Assembly (NCBI RefSeq): GCF_034351645.1
Contig: NZ_CP133782.1
Span: 2,609,001 to 2,673,000, forward strand
From: Pseudomonas sp. DC1.2
GTDB lineage: Bacteria; Pseudomonadota; Gammaproteobacteria; Pseudomonadales; Pseudomonadaceae
Direction of reading: 5' to 3'
DNA: 64,000 nt
The stretch's first letter is position 1. Each line of letters opens with the position of its first letter. Positions 18,295 to 28,094 of the stretch are shown one piece after another. The notes beneath the pieces are model-generated. The model searched no databases. It saw only the letters and a list, made by a program, of their open reading frames with translations, and had not been told where the DNA came from. Made by a program: the position numbers and the translations under genes.

Positions 18295-19407
18295 ATGTTC
18301 GAACTCGATCACGACCTGGCTCAGGACATCGTCGACCGGGCCATGGCCATCCTGCCTTATAACGTCAACGTCATGGACAGTCAGGGCCTGATTCTCGGCA
18401 GCGGCGAGCCCGAGCGCATCAACACCCGCCACGAAGGTGCGCAACTGGTGTTGGCGAATGGGCGGGTAGTGGAAATCGATGCGCAAACAGCGGTTCACCT
18501 TAAAGGCGTGCAGCCGGGGATCAATCTACCGCTGTTGCTGGATCAGCGGTTGATGGGCGTGCTGGGCATCACCGGTGACCCGGAGCAACTGCGTACTTAC
18601 GCCGAACTGGTGCGCATGACTGCCGAAATGTTGGTCGGTCAGCGCAATCAGCAGGCCGAACAGCAATGGCGGCGCCAGCGCTGCGACGATCTGCTGGCGT
18701 TGTTGCTGAGCGAGACTGGCGACTCGCCACGGTTGGTGGACGAGGCGCAACAATTGGGGCTCAAGCCACAACTGACGCGGGTCCCGTATCTGTTCGAGCT
18801 GGGCATGGAGCACGGGCGGGGCCCGACCGTCGAAGCCCTCAGTGCCTGGTTGACCAGTCGTTACCCCGACAGTTGGTGCATCAGTTCTGCCAAGTCGTCG
18901 CTGTTGTGGTGCCGGCCGGCGACTCAGGCCATCGAGCATGATCGGTTGCTGGAAAAACTCGATGGCCTGGGTTGGAACATTCTGCGCATCGCCGTCGGTG
19001 GTCAGGCCGATGGGCTGGCGGGGTTGCGTCGCTGCTATCGGCGGGTCGGCGACCTGCTGGCGTATGGGCGTGATGTGTTGCCGCGTTCGCGCTTATTGAC
19101 GCTGAACCGCTATCGCTTGCCGGTGATGCTCTGGCGTCACCGCAATGACGATGCGCTGGACGAACTGCTCAAGCCATTGCGCAAAGTCATCGCCAAGGAC
19201 AACAACGGCCAGTTGCTGGCGACCCTGCGCAGTTGGTGCGACCACGACGGCCAGAGCCAGGCGTGCGCCGATGCACTGGGCATCCATCGCAATAGCCTGC
19301 GCTACCGTATGGAACGAATTGCTGAACTGAGCGGTGTCGACCCGTTGCGGCTGGACGGCATGCTGGCGCTGTACCTGGGTGTGCAACTGCTTCCACAGAC
19401 TGACTGA
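18295..19407 (+). CDS. cdaR: CdaR-family sugar diacid regulator
   Basis: Transcription activator for sugar diacid/glycerate use. 370 residues starting at 18295 (AAGGAT upstream); an in-frame GTG 48 bases earlier is less likely. It has an N-terminal diacid-recognition domain (MFELDHDLAQDIVDRAMAIL, then GVLGITGDPEQLRTYAELV near 88-108), a middle region, and a C-terminal PucR-type helix-turn-helix (QACADALGIHRNSLRYRMER). It lies between the divergent transporter and glycerate kinase, the usual arrangement for a locus regulator. Confidence 0.88.
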   Translation: MFELDHDLAQDIVDRAMAILPYNVNVMDSQGLILGSGEPERINTRHEGAQLVLANGRVVEIDAQTAVHLKGVQPGINLPLLLDQRLMGVLGITGDPEQLRTYAELVRMTAEMLVGQRNQQAEQQWRRQRCDDLLALLLSETGDSPRLVDEAQQLGLKPQLTRVPYLFELGMEHGRGPTVEALSAWLTSRYPDSWCISSAKSSLLWCRPATQAIEHDRLLEKLDGLGWNILRIAVGGQADGLAGLRRCYRRVGDLLAYGRDVLPRSRLLTLNRYRLPVMLWRHRNDDALDELLKPLRKVIAKDNNGQLLATLRSWCDHDGQSQACADALGIHRNSLRYRMERIAELSGVDPLRLDGMLALYLGVQLLPQTD

Positions 19408-19544
19408 TTTGATCTCTGGTTCATTCGGGGGCAGGCCAGCTTTGTGGAAATGAACAATAAACATCCCGCCGGCTTGTGCAGCGGCCCGGCGTCATCGCTT
19501 GGAGCAGCTGGCAGCATGGAGCCCATTGGAACTGGAGAGTTTGC

Positions 19545-20687
19545 ATGAAAATCGTCATCGCCCCCGATTCGTTCAAGGACAGCCTGAGTGCCCAGGGCGT
19601 AGCCGATGCCATTGCACTTGGTTTGGCCGAGGTCTGGCCGGACGCGCAATTGGTCAAATGCCCAATGGCCGACGGTGGCGAAGGGACGGTCGAGTCAATT
19701 TTGGCCGCCTGCGAGGGTGAGCTGCGCCACACACACGTGCGCGGCCCCTTGGGCATCACGGTCGCTGCCGCGTGGGGCTGGCTGCCGCACAACCACACTG
19801 CAATCATTGAAATGGCCGAGGCCAGCGGTCTGCAACGCGTCCCTCCAGGGCAGCGCGATGCCTGCATCAGCAGTACCTTCGGCACCGGAGAATTGATTCG
19901 CGCGGCGCTCGATGCCGGGGCACAGCGGGTGATTTTGGCGATTGGCGGCAGTGCCACCAATGACGGCGGTGCCGGCGCGATGCAGGCATTGGGCGTCAAG
20001 CTGTTGGATGCCCAAGGACAAACGTTGGCACCGGGCGGCCTGGCCCTCGCCGAACTGGCGCACATTGATCTGCGCGAAATCGATGCGCGTCTGGCCAGCG
20101 TGCGCTTCGACATCGCCGCCGACGTCAACAACCCGTTGTGCGGCCCCCAAGGTGCCTCGGCGATTTTCGGCCCACAGAAAGGTGCCTCGCCGGAGCAAGT
20201 CCAGCAACTGGATCGGGCCCTTGGGCACTTTGCTGATCTGTGTGGGCAAGCCCTTAAAAAAGACGTGCGCGATGAACCCGGCAGTGGTGCCGCGGGTGGG
20301 TTGGGGTTTGCGGCCAAGGCCTTTCTGGGGGCGCAATTTCAGGCCGGTGTGGCAGTGGTCGCTGAACTGGTGGGGCTGGCGGAGGCTGTCAAAGATGCGG
20401 ATTTTCTGATTACTGGCGAAGGTCGTTTCGATGCGCAAACTTTACGCGGAAAGACGCCGTTTGGCGTGGCGCAGATTGCCCGGCAACAAGGCGTGCCGGT
20501 GATTGTGATCGCCGGCACCTTGGGAGAGGAATATCAGGCGTTGTATGCGCACGGGATTGATGCGGCTTTTGCGTTGACCAGTGGGCCGATGACGCTGGAG
20601 CAGGCCTGCACCGAGGCGCCTCGATTGTTGCGTGAGCGAGCCAGCGATATTGCCCGCGTTTGGCGCCTGGCCAGCCGCTTGGCCTAA
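19545..20687 (+). CDS. garK: Glycerate kinase, GarK/GlxK type
   Basis: Phosphorylates D-glycerate, linking sugar diacid or glyoxylate breakdown to glycolysis. 380 residues beginning MKIVIAPDSFKDSLSA at 19545, with GGAGAG before it; a 23-residue upstream extension lacks family similarity. Conserved segments: CPMADGGEGTVE, AIGGSATNDGGAGAMQALG, PGSGAAGGLGFA and TGEGRFDAQTLRGKTPFGVA. It follows cdaR by 137 bases, so it may have its own promoter. No aldolase or tartronate semialdehyde reductase is adjacent. The family also contains 2-phosphoglycerate-forming kinases, so the product isomer is not certain. Confidence 0.9.
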   Translation: MKIVIAPDSFKDSLSAQGVADAIALGLAEVWPDAQLVKCPMADGGEGTVESILAACEGELRHTHVRGPLGITVAAAWGWLPHNHTAIIEMAEASGLQRVPPGQRDACISSTFGTGELIRAALDAGAQRVILAIGGSATNDGGAGAMQALGVKLLDAQGQTLAPGGLALAELAHIDLREIDARLASVRFDIAADVNNPLCGPQGASAIFGPQKGASPEQVQQLDRALGHFADLCGQALKKDVRDEPGSGAAGGLGFAAKAFLGAQFQAGVAVVAELVGLAEAVKDADFLITGEGRFDAQTLRGKTPFGVAQIARQQGVPVIVIAGTLGEEYQALYAHGIDAAFALTSGPMTLEQACTEAPRLLRERASDIARVWRLASRLA

Positions 20688-20963
20688 GCTGATTTTCAGG
20701 GGGGTGGAAACGGCCTTTCACCCTGGGTGTTCATGTCGTTGCGGATACAATTCGCCCGATGTGTTTCATCATTGAAACACTAGTAACCTCTTGAAATATA
20801 TTTCTTCTTTACCCTGCGAAAAAACTAAAGTCCTGCCGATAATGCTTATAGGCGCGCAGAAAATCTGGTTGAACACTGGCGCCAAGCTGACACGGCAGGC
20901 TCGCCTGGCTGACAGCGATTTTGGCAAGGATGCTCGACGCCCCATTTACCCGAGAATCATCCT

Positions 20964-22589
20964 ATGTCCCTGCGTAATCTGAATATCGCGCCTCGAGCTT
21001 TCCTGGGTTTTGCCTTCATCGCCTTGTTGGTCGTTGTCTTGGGTGTGTTTGCCGTGAACCGCATGTCGATCATCCGACAGGCCTCTGTGGACATGTCCGG
21101 TAACCAGCTGCCCAGCGTGAGCTTTTTGGGCAACATCACCGAGAACGTCCTGCGCTTGCGCATTCTCTCGTTCCGTATCTTGATCAACCGCGACGTTGCC
21201 TCGTTGCAGGACGCTGATGTTCGTATCGCTGCGTTGGTGGATAAAGTCAAACAGGCGCAATCCAGCTACGCGGCATTGCCTGCCGGCGGTGAAGAAGCGG
21301 CGTTGTACAAGACCTTCGCTGTCACGCTGGACAACTACCTGCAAGCACAGCGCGAGATGATGGATTTGTCTCGGCAGAACAAGCTCGATGAGATGCACAA
21401 CCTGATCAATACGCGAATCAAGGAAGGCACCGACCAGATGGGCGAACAGTTGAATCGACTGATCGCGATCAACAAGGCCGACGCCGAGACTGCCAATACC
21501 GAGGCCGGCAATCAGTACGCTTTTGCCATCAACGGTATTGTCACGGTGTCAGTGATTGCTGCGCTGCTGACGGTGCTGCTGGCCTGGTTGCTGACCCGCA
21601 GTATTGTTGCGCCGCTGAACCGTGCGGTGTTTGCCGCCGAAACCATCGCCAGCGGCAACTTGACCAAAGTCATCGAAGTCGACGGCAAGGATGAGCCGGC
21701 TCGCCTGCTCGGCGCCTTGGCAGTGATGCAGACCAACCTGCGCCAAACCATCGAGCAAATCGCTGGCTCCGCGACCCAACTGGGCGCTGCTGCCGAGGAA
21801 CTCAGTGCGGTCACCGAAGAAGCGTCCCGTGGTTTGCAACAGCAGAACAATGAAATTGAACAAGCCGCGACCGCCGTCAACGAAATGACCGCCGCCGTGG
21901 AAGAAGTGGCGCGCAATGCGGTATCGACGTCCGAGGCGTCGAACCAGTCGACGTTGGCCGCCCGCGAAGGTCGCGACCGTGTCGTGGAAACCGTCGGCGC
22001 TATCCAGACCATGACTCAAGATGTGCAGAATACGTCGCTGATGATCGAAGGTCTGGCGGCTCAGGGTCGCGACATCGGCAAGGTACTGGACGTGATCCGC
22101 GCCATCGCCGAACAAACCAATTTGCTGGCCCTCAACGCCGCGATCGAAGCCGCGCGTGCCGGTGAGGCCGGACGTGGTTTTGCCGTGGTGGCAGATGAGG
22201 TCCGCGCGTTAGCCCATCGCACCGCACAATCGACCCAGGAAATCGAAAAAATGGTCGCCGGGATTCAGAACGGTACGGGCGAAGCAGTGTCGTCGATGCA
22301 ACAAAGCAATCAACGCACCCAGACCACGCTTGAGCTGGCACGTTCTGCCGGTGTTTCGCTGGAGCAGATCACCCAATCGATCCATCAGATCAATGAACGC
22401 AACCTGGTGATCGCCAGCGCATCGGAAGAACAGGCGCAAGTGTCCCGCGAGGTGGATCGCAACTTGGTCAACATCCGCGACCTCGCCATTCAGTCTGCCG
22501 CCGGTGCCAATCAGACCAGCGCTGCAACGCATGAACTGTCGCGTCTGGCAGTGGATTTAAATGCGATGGTGGCGCGTTTTGTAATTTGA
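20964..22589 (+). CDS. Methyl-accepting chemotaxis protein
   Basis: Transmembrane chemoreceptor, 541 residues. TM1 is at about 11-31, followed by a 4-helix-bundle periplasmic sensor of about 160 residues, TM2 ([21 protein letters not shown]), a HAMP domain starting [12 protein letters not shown], and a cytoplasmic signalling domain whose hairpin tip reads [20 protein letters not shown]. No C-terminal CheR/CheB pentapeptide is present. The ligand cannot be told from sequence; neighbours suggest an amino or organic acid at best. The 276 bases upstream show no other gene. Confidence 0.93.
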   Translation: MSLRNLNIAPRAFLGFAFIALLVVVLGVFAVNRMSIIRQASVDMSGNQLPSVSFLGNITENVLRLRILSFRILINRDVASLQDADVRIAALVDKVKQAQSSYAALPAGGEEAALYKTFAVTLDNYLQAQREMMDLSRQNKLDEMHNLINTRIKEGTDQMGEQLNRLIAINKADAETANTEAGNQYAFAINGIVTVSVIAALLTVLLAWLLTRSIVAPLNRAVFAAETIASGNLTKVIEVDGKDEPARLLGALAVMQTNLRQTIEQIAGSATQLGAAAEELSAVTEEASRGLQQQNNEIEQAATAVNEMTAAVEEVARNAVSTSEASNQSTLAAREGRDRVVETVGAIQTMTQDVQNTSLMIEGLAAQGRDIGKVLDVIRAIAEQTNLLALNAAIEAARAGEAGRGFAVVADEVRALAHRTAQSTQEIEKMVAGIQNGTGEAVSSMQQSNQRTQTTLELARSAGVSLEQITQSIHQINERNLVIASASEEQAQVSREVDRNLVNIRDLAIQSAAGANQTSAATHELSRLAVDLNAMVARFVI

Positions 22590-22629
22590 GATAGGGTGTG
22601 CGCTGGAGCCCGCGCGACAGGAGACATAC
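22590..22629 (+). other. Short spacer between chemoreceptor and aminotransferase genes
   Basis: Only 40 bases separate the two stop/start codons and contain no terminator, so the chemoreceptor and the AruH-like enzyme may be cotranscribed. This would tie the receptor to amino acid sensing (inference). Confidence 0.4.
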
Positions 22630-23817
22630 ATGCGCTTTTCAGCCCTGACCCAACGAATCACCGGTGACGGAGCTACGGCCTGGCAGATTCATGATCGAGC
22701 GCTGGAAATGCGCAAGCAGGGCGTCGATATTTTGCTGTTGTCAGTCGGTGACCCGGACTTTGATACACCGGCACCGATTGTTCAGGCGGCTATCGACAGC
22801 CTGCTCGCTGGCGACACACATTATTCCGACGTGCGCGGCCTCGGGGCGTTACGCGCCAGCATCGCCAACCGTCATCGGCGGCGCAGTGGTCAGGCGGTGG
22901 AGACCGACCATGTGATCGTGCTGCCCGGCGCGCAATGCGCGGTGTACGCGGTAGCACAATGCCTGCTTGATCCGGGCGATGAAGTCATCGTCGCCGAGCC
23001 GATGTATGTCACCTATGAAGGCGTGTTTGGGGCCTGCGGGGCGAAGGTGGTGCCGGTGGCGGTGCGTCCCGAGAACGGCTTTCGGGTCGACCCGGCGGAC
23101 GTCGCAGCACTGATCACGCCAAAGACCCGTGCGATCCTGCTCAATAGCCCGAACAATCCGTCCGGTGCCAGCCTGTCGTTGATGATCTGGCAAGAACTCG
23201 CGGCGCTGTGTGTTCGTCATGACCTGTGGCTGATCAGCGACGAGGTCTACAGCGAATTGCTCTATGACGGTGAGCACATCAGCCCGGCCAGCTTGCCGGG
23301 CATGGCCGCGCGCACGGCGACCATCAATAGCGTGTCGAAGTCTCACGCCATGACCGGTTGGCGAGTGGGGTGGGTGATCGGCCCGAAACCGTTGGTTGAG
23401 CATCTGATGCACCTGACGCTGTGCATGCTGTTCGGCATTCCTGATTTTGTGCAGAAGGCTGCCCAAGTGGCGCTGGACGCAGACCTGCCCGAAGTGGCAC
23501 TGATGCGCGAAGAGTATCGTCAGCGTCGTGACCTGGTCTGCGCGCGCCTGCGGGGTTGCCCGGGGATTCTACCGATCAAGCCTGATGGCGGGATGTTCGT
23601 GATGGTTGATGTGCGTCAGACCGGGCTGGGCGCTCAAGATTTTGCCGAGCGACTGCTGGATGGTTACGGGGTGTCGGTGCTGGCCGGTGAAGCCTTCGGG
23701 CCGAGCGCGGCAGGGCATATTCGACTGGGGCTGGTAGTGAATCAGGTGAAACTGGCGGATGCGTGTCGACGGATTGCCTTGTGTGCGGCGGATTTGATTG
23801 AAGCACGGCGAGCTTGA
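22630..23817 (+). CDS. aruH: Arginine--pyruvate transaminase-like aminotransferase
   Basis: PLP-dependent class I aminotransferase, 395 residues. The Schiff-base lysine is in NSVSKSHAMTGWRVGW, and SPNNPSGASL and SDEVYSELLYDGEH bind the cofactor. Overall sequence closely resembles P. aeruginosa AruH as I remember it (MRYS/FSxxTQRI start, ITPKTRAI, GVSVLAGEAFGPSAAGHIRLGLV end), which converts L-arginine and pyruvate to 2-ketoarginine and alanine. The usual partner aruI (2-ketoarginine decarboxylase) is not adjacent, so the role should be treated with some caution. AGGAGA precedes the start. Confidence 0.82.
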   Translation: MRFSALTQRITGDGATAWQIHDRALEMRKQGVDILLLSVGDPDFDTPAPIVQAAIDSLLAGDTHYSDVRGLGALRASIANRHRRRSGQAVETDHVIVLPGAQCAVYAVAQCLLDPGDEVIVAEPMYVTYEGVFGACGAKVVPVAVRPENGFRVDPADVAALITPKTRAILLNSPNNPSGASLSLMIWQELAALCVRHDLWLISDEVYSELLYDGEHISPASLPGMAARTATINSVSKSHAMTGWRVGWVIGPKPLVEHLMHLTLCMLFGIPDFVQKAAQVALDADLPEVALMREEYRQRRDLVCARLRGCPGILPIKPDGGMFVMVDVRQTGLGAQDFAERLLDGYGVSVLAGEAFGPSAAGHIRLGLVVNQVKLADACRRIALCAADLIEARRA

Positions 23818-23821
23818 CCGT

Positions 23822-23866
23822 CGCGCCTACAGGGATTTGTGGCGCACACAAATCCCTGTAGGCGCG
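23822..23866. repeat. Perfect 20-bp-arm hairpin between aruH-like gene and kguD
   Basis: The arms at 23822-23841 and 23847-23866 (CGCGCCTACAGGGATTTGTG and its exact complement) enclose a five-base loop. It lies five bases after the aminotransferase stop and 29 before the kguD stop, between convergent genes. No T-run follows. It may act as a bidirectional transcription barrier or mRNA 3'-end stabiliser, and resembles pseudomonad intergenic palindromes (CCTGTAGG type). Confidence 0.85.
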
Positions 23867-23894
23867 CGATAGCCCTTGACGGACGCCACATTGC

Positions 23895-24884
23895 TTAAGC
23901 CTGCCACGCTCCGGCATTTACCAGATTTACGGGTCGCTCACCCGCCAATGCCATTAGCAGATTGTCCACTGCGCAACTGGCCATCGCCTCCCGGGTCTCA
24001 TGGGTTGCCGAGCCTATGTGCGGCGTAGCCACGACGTTGTTCAACTGCAACAACGCAGAGTCAACGTTCAGCGGCTCACGCTCGAACACATCGAGCCCTG
24101 CCGCGCGAATCTGCCCCCTGCTCAAGGCTTGAATCATCGCGGCTTCGTCCACCACCTTGCCCCTGGAAATGTTGATGAAAATGGACGTTGGGCGCATCAA
24201 GGCAAATTGTTCGGTGCCAATCAAACCCTCGGTTTCTGCCGTCAGTGGCAACGTCAGGCACACAAAATCTGCCTGTTGCAACAGGTCGGGCAGGCTGCGG
24301 TACTGCGCGTTGAAGCGCTGTTCCACCGCAGGCTTCGGTGATTGGCTGTGATAGATCACTGGCATGCCAAACCCGAAATGCCCGCGTTGGGCCAAGGCTT
24401 CACCGATGCGGCCCATACCAATGATGCCGAGGGTTTTGCCGTGTACATCGGTCCCAAACTGCGCCGGGCTAATGTTGCGGTTCCATTGGCCGGCGCGAAC
24501 CAGGCTGGCCAGTTCCACCACGCGGCGAGCGGTGGCCAGGATTAGCGCGAAACCGGTGTCGGCGGTGGTTTCGGTCAGGACGTCCGGGGTGTTGCTGAGC
24601 AGGATCCGCCGCCGGGTCAGGTAGTCGATATCGTAGTTGTCGACGCCCACCGAGACACTAGCGATGGCTTGCAGGTGGGGCGCCAGATCAAGCAATGCAG
24701 CGTCCAGTCTCAGGCTCGCGCCCAGCAAGCCCTGAGCCTTGGGCAGGGCTTCGCGAAGTTGCGCCAAACCCTCGGCATCAAGGTTGTCGATCAGGGTCAC
24801 CTCGGTCTGCTCGTGCAGGCGGGCCATCAGCAACGGCGAAAGTTTCTTGTACAGCACAACCTGCTTTTTTATCGTCATCGTCAT
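23895..24884 (-). CDS. kguD: 2-ketogluconate 6-phosphate reductase KguD
   Basis: NADPH-linked D-2-hydroxyacid dehydrogenase that reduces 2-keto-6-phosphogluconate to 6-phosphogluconate, feeding the Entner-Doudoroff pathway. 329 residues. Rossmann motif GMGRIGEALA in the middle; catalytic Arg in NISRGKVVDE, Glu in DVFEREPL and His in ATPHIGSAT. It is the last gene of the kguEKTD operon, 20 bases after kguT. The gene order is the same as in P. aeruginosa. Confidence 0.93.
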   Translation of the reverse strand: MTMTIKKQVVLYKKLSPLLMARLHEQTEVTLIDNLDAEGLAQLREALPKAQGLLGASLRLDAALLDLAPHLQAIASVSVGVDNYDIDYLTRRRILLSNTPDVLTETTADTGFALILATARRVVELASLVRAGQWNRNISPAQFGTDVHGKTLGIIGMGRIGEALAQRGHFGFGMPVIYHSQSPKPAVEQRFNAQYRSLPDLLQQADFVCLTLPLTAETEGLIGTEQFALMRPTSIFINISRGKVVDEAAMIQALSRGQIRAAGLDVFEREPLNVDSALLQLNNVVATPHIGSATHETREAMASCAVDNLLMALAGERPVNLVNAGAWQA

Positions 24885-24904
24885 CGTCTCAACTTCAATT
24901 CAAT

Positions 24905-26203
24905 TCAAGGGTGAGCCGCCATCGGCCGTTTCACAACAGCCTTGGCCACGACCCGGTCACTGGCACCGGGCTTGAGGAAAATCGTCAGCACCACTGAAAG
25001 CATCAAGGCGCCGCTCATCAACAGATAAGACGCGCCGGGCGAACCGGTGGTGCTGTTCAAATAACCGACCAGATAAGAACCACCAAACGAGCCGAGTGCG
25101 CCCATGCTGTTGATCAGCGCCATGGCGCCACCGGCAACGTTGGCCGGGAGGATTTCCGGGACGATCGCAAAGAATGGCCCGTAAGGCGCGTACATGCAGG
25201 CGCCGGCGATCACCAACAAGGTGTAGGACCACCAGAAATGCTCAGCACCCAAAACGTAGGAGCCGTAGAACGCAATCGAGGCGATCAACAGCGGCGGCCA
25301 CACAAAGCGTTTGCGCTTCTGCAATTTGTCCGAACCCCAGGACACCGCTAGCATGCCGATCACCGCCGCCAGGTACGGCAGCGCCGAAAGCCAGCCGGCT
25401 TCGATCATGTCCATCTGCAAACCCGCCTTGAGGATCGACGGCAGCCACAGCACGAACCCGTAGACGCCAATGCTCCAGCAGAAAAACTGCAAGGCCAGTA
25501 CGATCACTTTCGGCGAGCGGAAGGCTTCTGCGTAGTTCTTTACCGCTTTGATACCCACCTGTTCGGCAGCCAGAGCGCTTTCCAGATCCTGCTTTTCCTG
25601 GTCACTGAGCCACTTGGCCTGAGCCGGACGCTCATCGGCCAGGCGCCACCAGATAAAGGCCCAGATCACCGCCGGCAGTCCTTCGACGATAAACATCCAG
25701 CGCCAACTGAAGTGCTGCACCAGATAGCCCGAAACCACCGACATCCACAGCATCGTCACCGGGTTGCCGAGGATCAGAAACGTGTTGGCTCGCGAGCGTT
25801 CGGCGCGGGTAAACCAGTGGCACAGATACACCAGCATCGCCGGCATTACAGCGGCTTCGACCACGCCGAGCATGAAGCGAATAACGATCAGCCAATAGGC
25901 GTTGGAGACGATCCCGGTCAGGGTAGCGAGGCCACCCCAAAAAATCAGACTGACGAAAATCAGCTTTTTTACGCTGTGTTTCTGCGCGTACATCGCGCCC
26001 GGCACCTGAAAGAAAAAGTAGCCGAGGAAGAATAGCGCCCCTAGCATCGACGACAGGCCCGGAGTGATCATCAGGTCGGCGGCCATCCCCGAGGCGGCGG
26101 CGAACCCGTAATTGGCGCGGTCCAGATACGCCAGGCTGTAGGTGATAAAAACGATGGGCATGATGTACCACCAGCGACGGGCGGCAAGTGTTGCAGTTTT
26201 CAT
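24905..26203 (-). CDS. kguT: 2-ketogluconate transporter KguT (MFS)
   Basis: Inner-membrane MFS permease, 432 residues, 12 helices, with the ACS-group signature YSLAYLDRANYGFAAASGM near the N-terminus. I set the start at the ATG at 26203, preceded by GGAG; the frame runs on upstream through the intergenic palindrome and into kguK, which is not coding for this protein. Position between kguK and kguD identifies it as the 2-ketogluconate importer. Confidence 0.92.
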   Translation of the reverse strand: MKTATLAARRWWYIMPIVFITYSLAYLDRANYGFAAASGMAADLMITPGLSSMLGALFFLGYFFFQVPGAMYAQKHSVKKLIFVSLIFWGGLATLTGIVSNAYWLIVIRFMLGVVEAAVMPAMLVYLCHWFTRAERSRANTFLILGNPVTMLWMSVVSGYLVQHFSWRWMFIVEGLPAVIWAFIWWRLADERPAQAKWLSDQEKQDLESALAAEQVGIKAVKNYAEAFRSPKVIVLALQFFCWSIGVYGFVLWLPSILKAGLQMDMIEAGWLSALPYLAAVIGMLAVSWGSDKLQKRKRFVWPPLLIASIAFYGSYVLGAEHFWWSYTLLVIAGACMYAPYGPFFAIVPEILPANVAGGAMALINSMGALGSFGGSYLVGYLNSTTGSPGASYLLMSGALMLSVVLTIFLKPGASDRVVAKAVVKRPMAAHP

Positions 26204-26254
26204 GAGGGTGCTCCTGAGCTTGTTGTTTTTGTCGCAGCAGGTAACGGTGTTCGC

Positions 26255-26273
26255 TCCCACGCTTGGCGTGGGA
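26255..26273. repeat. REP-like palindrome between kguK and kguT
   Basis: TCCCACGC-TTG-GCGTGGGA, perfect 8-base arms, in the 76-base gap between kguK and kguT. It shares the TCCCACGC core with the palindrome at 16781-16809. Within an operon mRNA it may cause partial termination or stabilise one segment. Confidence 0.7.
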
Positions 26274-26279
26274 ATGCCT

Positions 26280-27227
26280 CTAGGCATACTCGGGTATAGA
26301 AGCTTGCAATTGGGCTCGGGTCGGCAACCCCTCCATATCCCCTCGACTTTGCACCGCTCGGCTACCAATCCAGTTGGCCCGCTGCACGGCGTCGGCAAAG
26401 CTGTGGTTTTCCAGCAGGGCGCTGATCATGCCGACGGCAAAGCCGTCGCCAGCACCGACGGTGTCGACTACGTTGGTAACCGGCACACCGGCCACAAACC
26501 CTCGATCCAATTGCGTGCGGTAGTAGGCGCCGTGCGGCCCGAGCTTTATCGCCACCGCTTCGACGCCAAGGTCGAGGTAAAACGCTGCAATGTCAGCCGG
26601 ATCGTCGAAGCCGGTGAGCAAACGGCCTTCACTCAAGCCCGGCAGCACCCAGTGGGCGAGGGCCGCGAGGCGATTGATCTCGTTGATCATCTGGTGCTCA
26701 CTGGCCCATAGGCTCGGGCGCAGGTTCGGGTCGAAAGACACGCTACGACCGGCCGCACGCATGCGGGTCATCAACTCGAACGACAATTCCCGAGCGCTGA
26801 CCGACAGTGCCGGCGCAATGCCGGTGGTGTGCAAGTGCCGAGCACTGAGCAATTGCGTGGTAATCGACTGCACCGACAAATGACTGGCTGCCGAACCACG
26901 TCGGAAATACTCGACCACCGGGTCGCTGCCATCATCGGCACGCGACTTGAGCTGAAAACCGGTGGGGTGCGCCGGGTCGATCTCGACATGGCGGCAATCC
27001 AGGCCTTCTTGCTCCAGCGTATCGATCACAAATCGACCCAAGGAATCAGCGCCGACCCGGCTGAGCCAGGCAACCTTGAACCCGAGCCGCGACAAGCCGA
27101 TAGCGACGTTGCTGTCGGCCCCGGCAATGCGTTTATGAAAATGGCCGACGTCGGCCAGGTCGCCGTTTTGCTCGGCAACGAACATCGCCATGGTTTCGCC
27201 GAACGACAGAATATCGATCTCAGACAT
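26280..27227 (-). CDS. kguK: 2-ketogluconokinase KguK (PfkB family)
   Basis: Phosphorylates 2-ketogluconate at C6. 315 residues from the ATG at 27227, which has GGAGAG before it. PfkB signatures are present: the N-terminal [24 protein letters not shown] and the C-terminal [13 protein letters not shown], whose Asp is the catalytic base. The start overlaps the end of kguE by eight bases, showing translational coupling. Confidence 0.93.
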   Translation of the reverse strand: MSEIDILSFGETMAMFVAEQNGDLADVGHFHKRIAGADSNVAIGLSRLGFKVAWLSRVGADSLGRFVIDTLEQEGLDCRHVEIDPAHPTGFQLKSRADDGSDPVVEYFRRGSAASHLSVQSITTQLLSARHLHTTGIAPALSVSARELSFELMTRMRAAGRSVSFDPNLRPSLWASEHQMINEINRLAALAHWVLPGLSEGRLLTGFDDPADIAAFYLDLGVEAVAIKLGPHGAYYRTQLDRGFVAGVPVTNVVDTVGAGDGFAVGMISALLENHSFADAVQRANWIGSRAVQSRGDMEGLPTRAQLQASIPEYA

Positions 27228-28002
27228 GCGTGCTCTCCAACCGTGATTGACCGAGGCGGGCGAGGGTGGCGACATGTTCTGTGGTCAGTTGCACCAGGTC
27301 ATCGCCTTGCAGCGGATATTCCGCCGCCCGCATGACGCCTTGGGCCATGTGACGCAGCAGTTGTTCCCATAAATGCAGGTCGGCGGCGCCGGGCGGTATT
27401 GCCACCCATTTACCGTCGGTCCGGCGGACTACGGCTTTGCAATGCACGTAACCGACATGCCGCCCGAGCAACCGCGCAGCGCTGGCGGCGGACTGGTCCT
27501 GCCATTGCCAGTTGCCGATGTCGAAGGTCATTTTGATCGGCAGGCGGTGCTGCTCGACGTCATTGAAGAAACGCTGGAACGGTTCGATACGCCCGCCGTG
27601 CAACGTTTGGTCGTTTTCCACCAGCAGTTGCACCGGGCTCTGGCTCAGTTGCCGCGCCAATGCCTGGAGATCGTTGTTGTCGGTGAAATAGCCGAGGGAG
27701 ACTTTCAGCCATTTAGCGCCGAATGTCTGGGCCCGTTGCAGGGTTATGGCCAGCTCGGGATTGGGTTTCGATTGACCGGCGCGCCACAGCTCGATGGGCG
27801 AGGAATAGATGCTTTCCAAGCCTTGAGCCTGAGTGGCGTCAGCCAGTTGCGTCGGGTCTTCAACCGTCAACAATTCTTCGCGCCATTCGATACGCGTGGC
27901 GCCAGCGGCGGCCAATACGTCGATGAAACTGCCTTGGCCGCGTTGGCGAACAAGATCGGCGCCGTAGCTGGACAGGCTGATAGAAACGGGGGCTTTATTC
28001 AT
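27220..28002 (-). CDS. kguE: KguE, sugar phosphate isomerase/epimerase-like
   Basis: A 260-residue TIM-barrel protein of the xylose isomerase-like/AP endonuclease 2 superfamily. Putative metal ligands: the Glu of ARNVEWREEL-type [14 protein letters not shown], the Asp of MTFDIGNW, and the His of YVHCKAV. First gene of the kgu operon. Its biochemical step in 2-ketogluconate use is not well established; the name comes from the operon. AGAGGT precedes the ATG, directly abutting a PtxS operator. Confidence 0.9.
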   Translation of the reverse strand: MNKAPVSISLSSYGADLVRQRGQGSFIDVLAAAGATRIEWREELLTVEDPTQLADATQAQGLESIYSSPIELWRAGQSKPNPELAITLQRAQTFGAKWLKVSLGYFTDNNDLQALARQLSQSPVQLLVENDQTLHGGRIEPFQRFFNDVEQHRLPIKMTFDIGNWQWQDQSAASAARLLGRHVGYVHCKAVVRRTDGKWVAIPPGAADLHLWEQLLRHMAQGVMRAAEYPLQGDDLVQLTTEHVATLARLGQSRLESTHV

Positions 28003-28015
28003 TGTTATTTACCTC

Positions 28016-28029
28016 TGAAACCGGTTTCA
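28016..28029. promoter_or_regulatory. PtxS operator upstream of kguE
   Basis: Perfect palindrome TGAAACCGGTTTCA, the known PtxS target, 14 bases upstream of the kguE start and touching its Shine-Dalgarno sequence. Bound repressor would block the leader of the kgu mRNA; 2-ketogluconate is the known inducer. Confidence 0.93.
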
Positions 28030-28094
28030 TTTTTGTTCGAAAAAAGGGATCAATGAGTAAGGTGTTCTTGAGGGCCGCGAAGGTCTCAGAGCGA

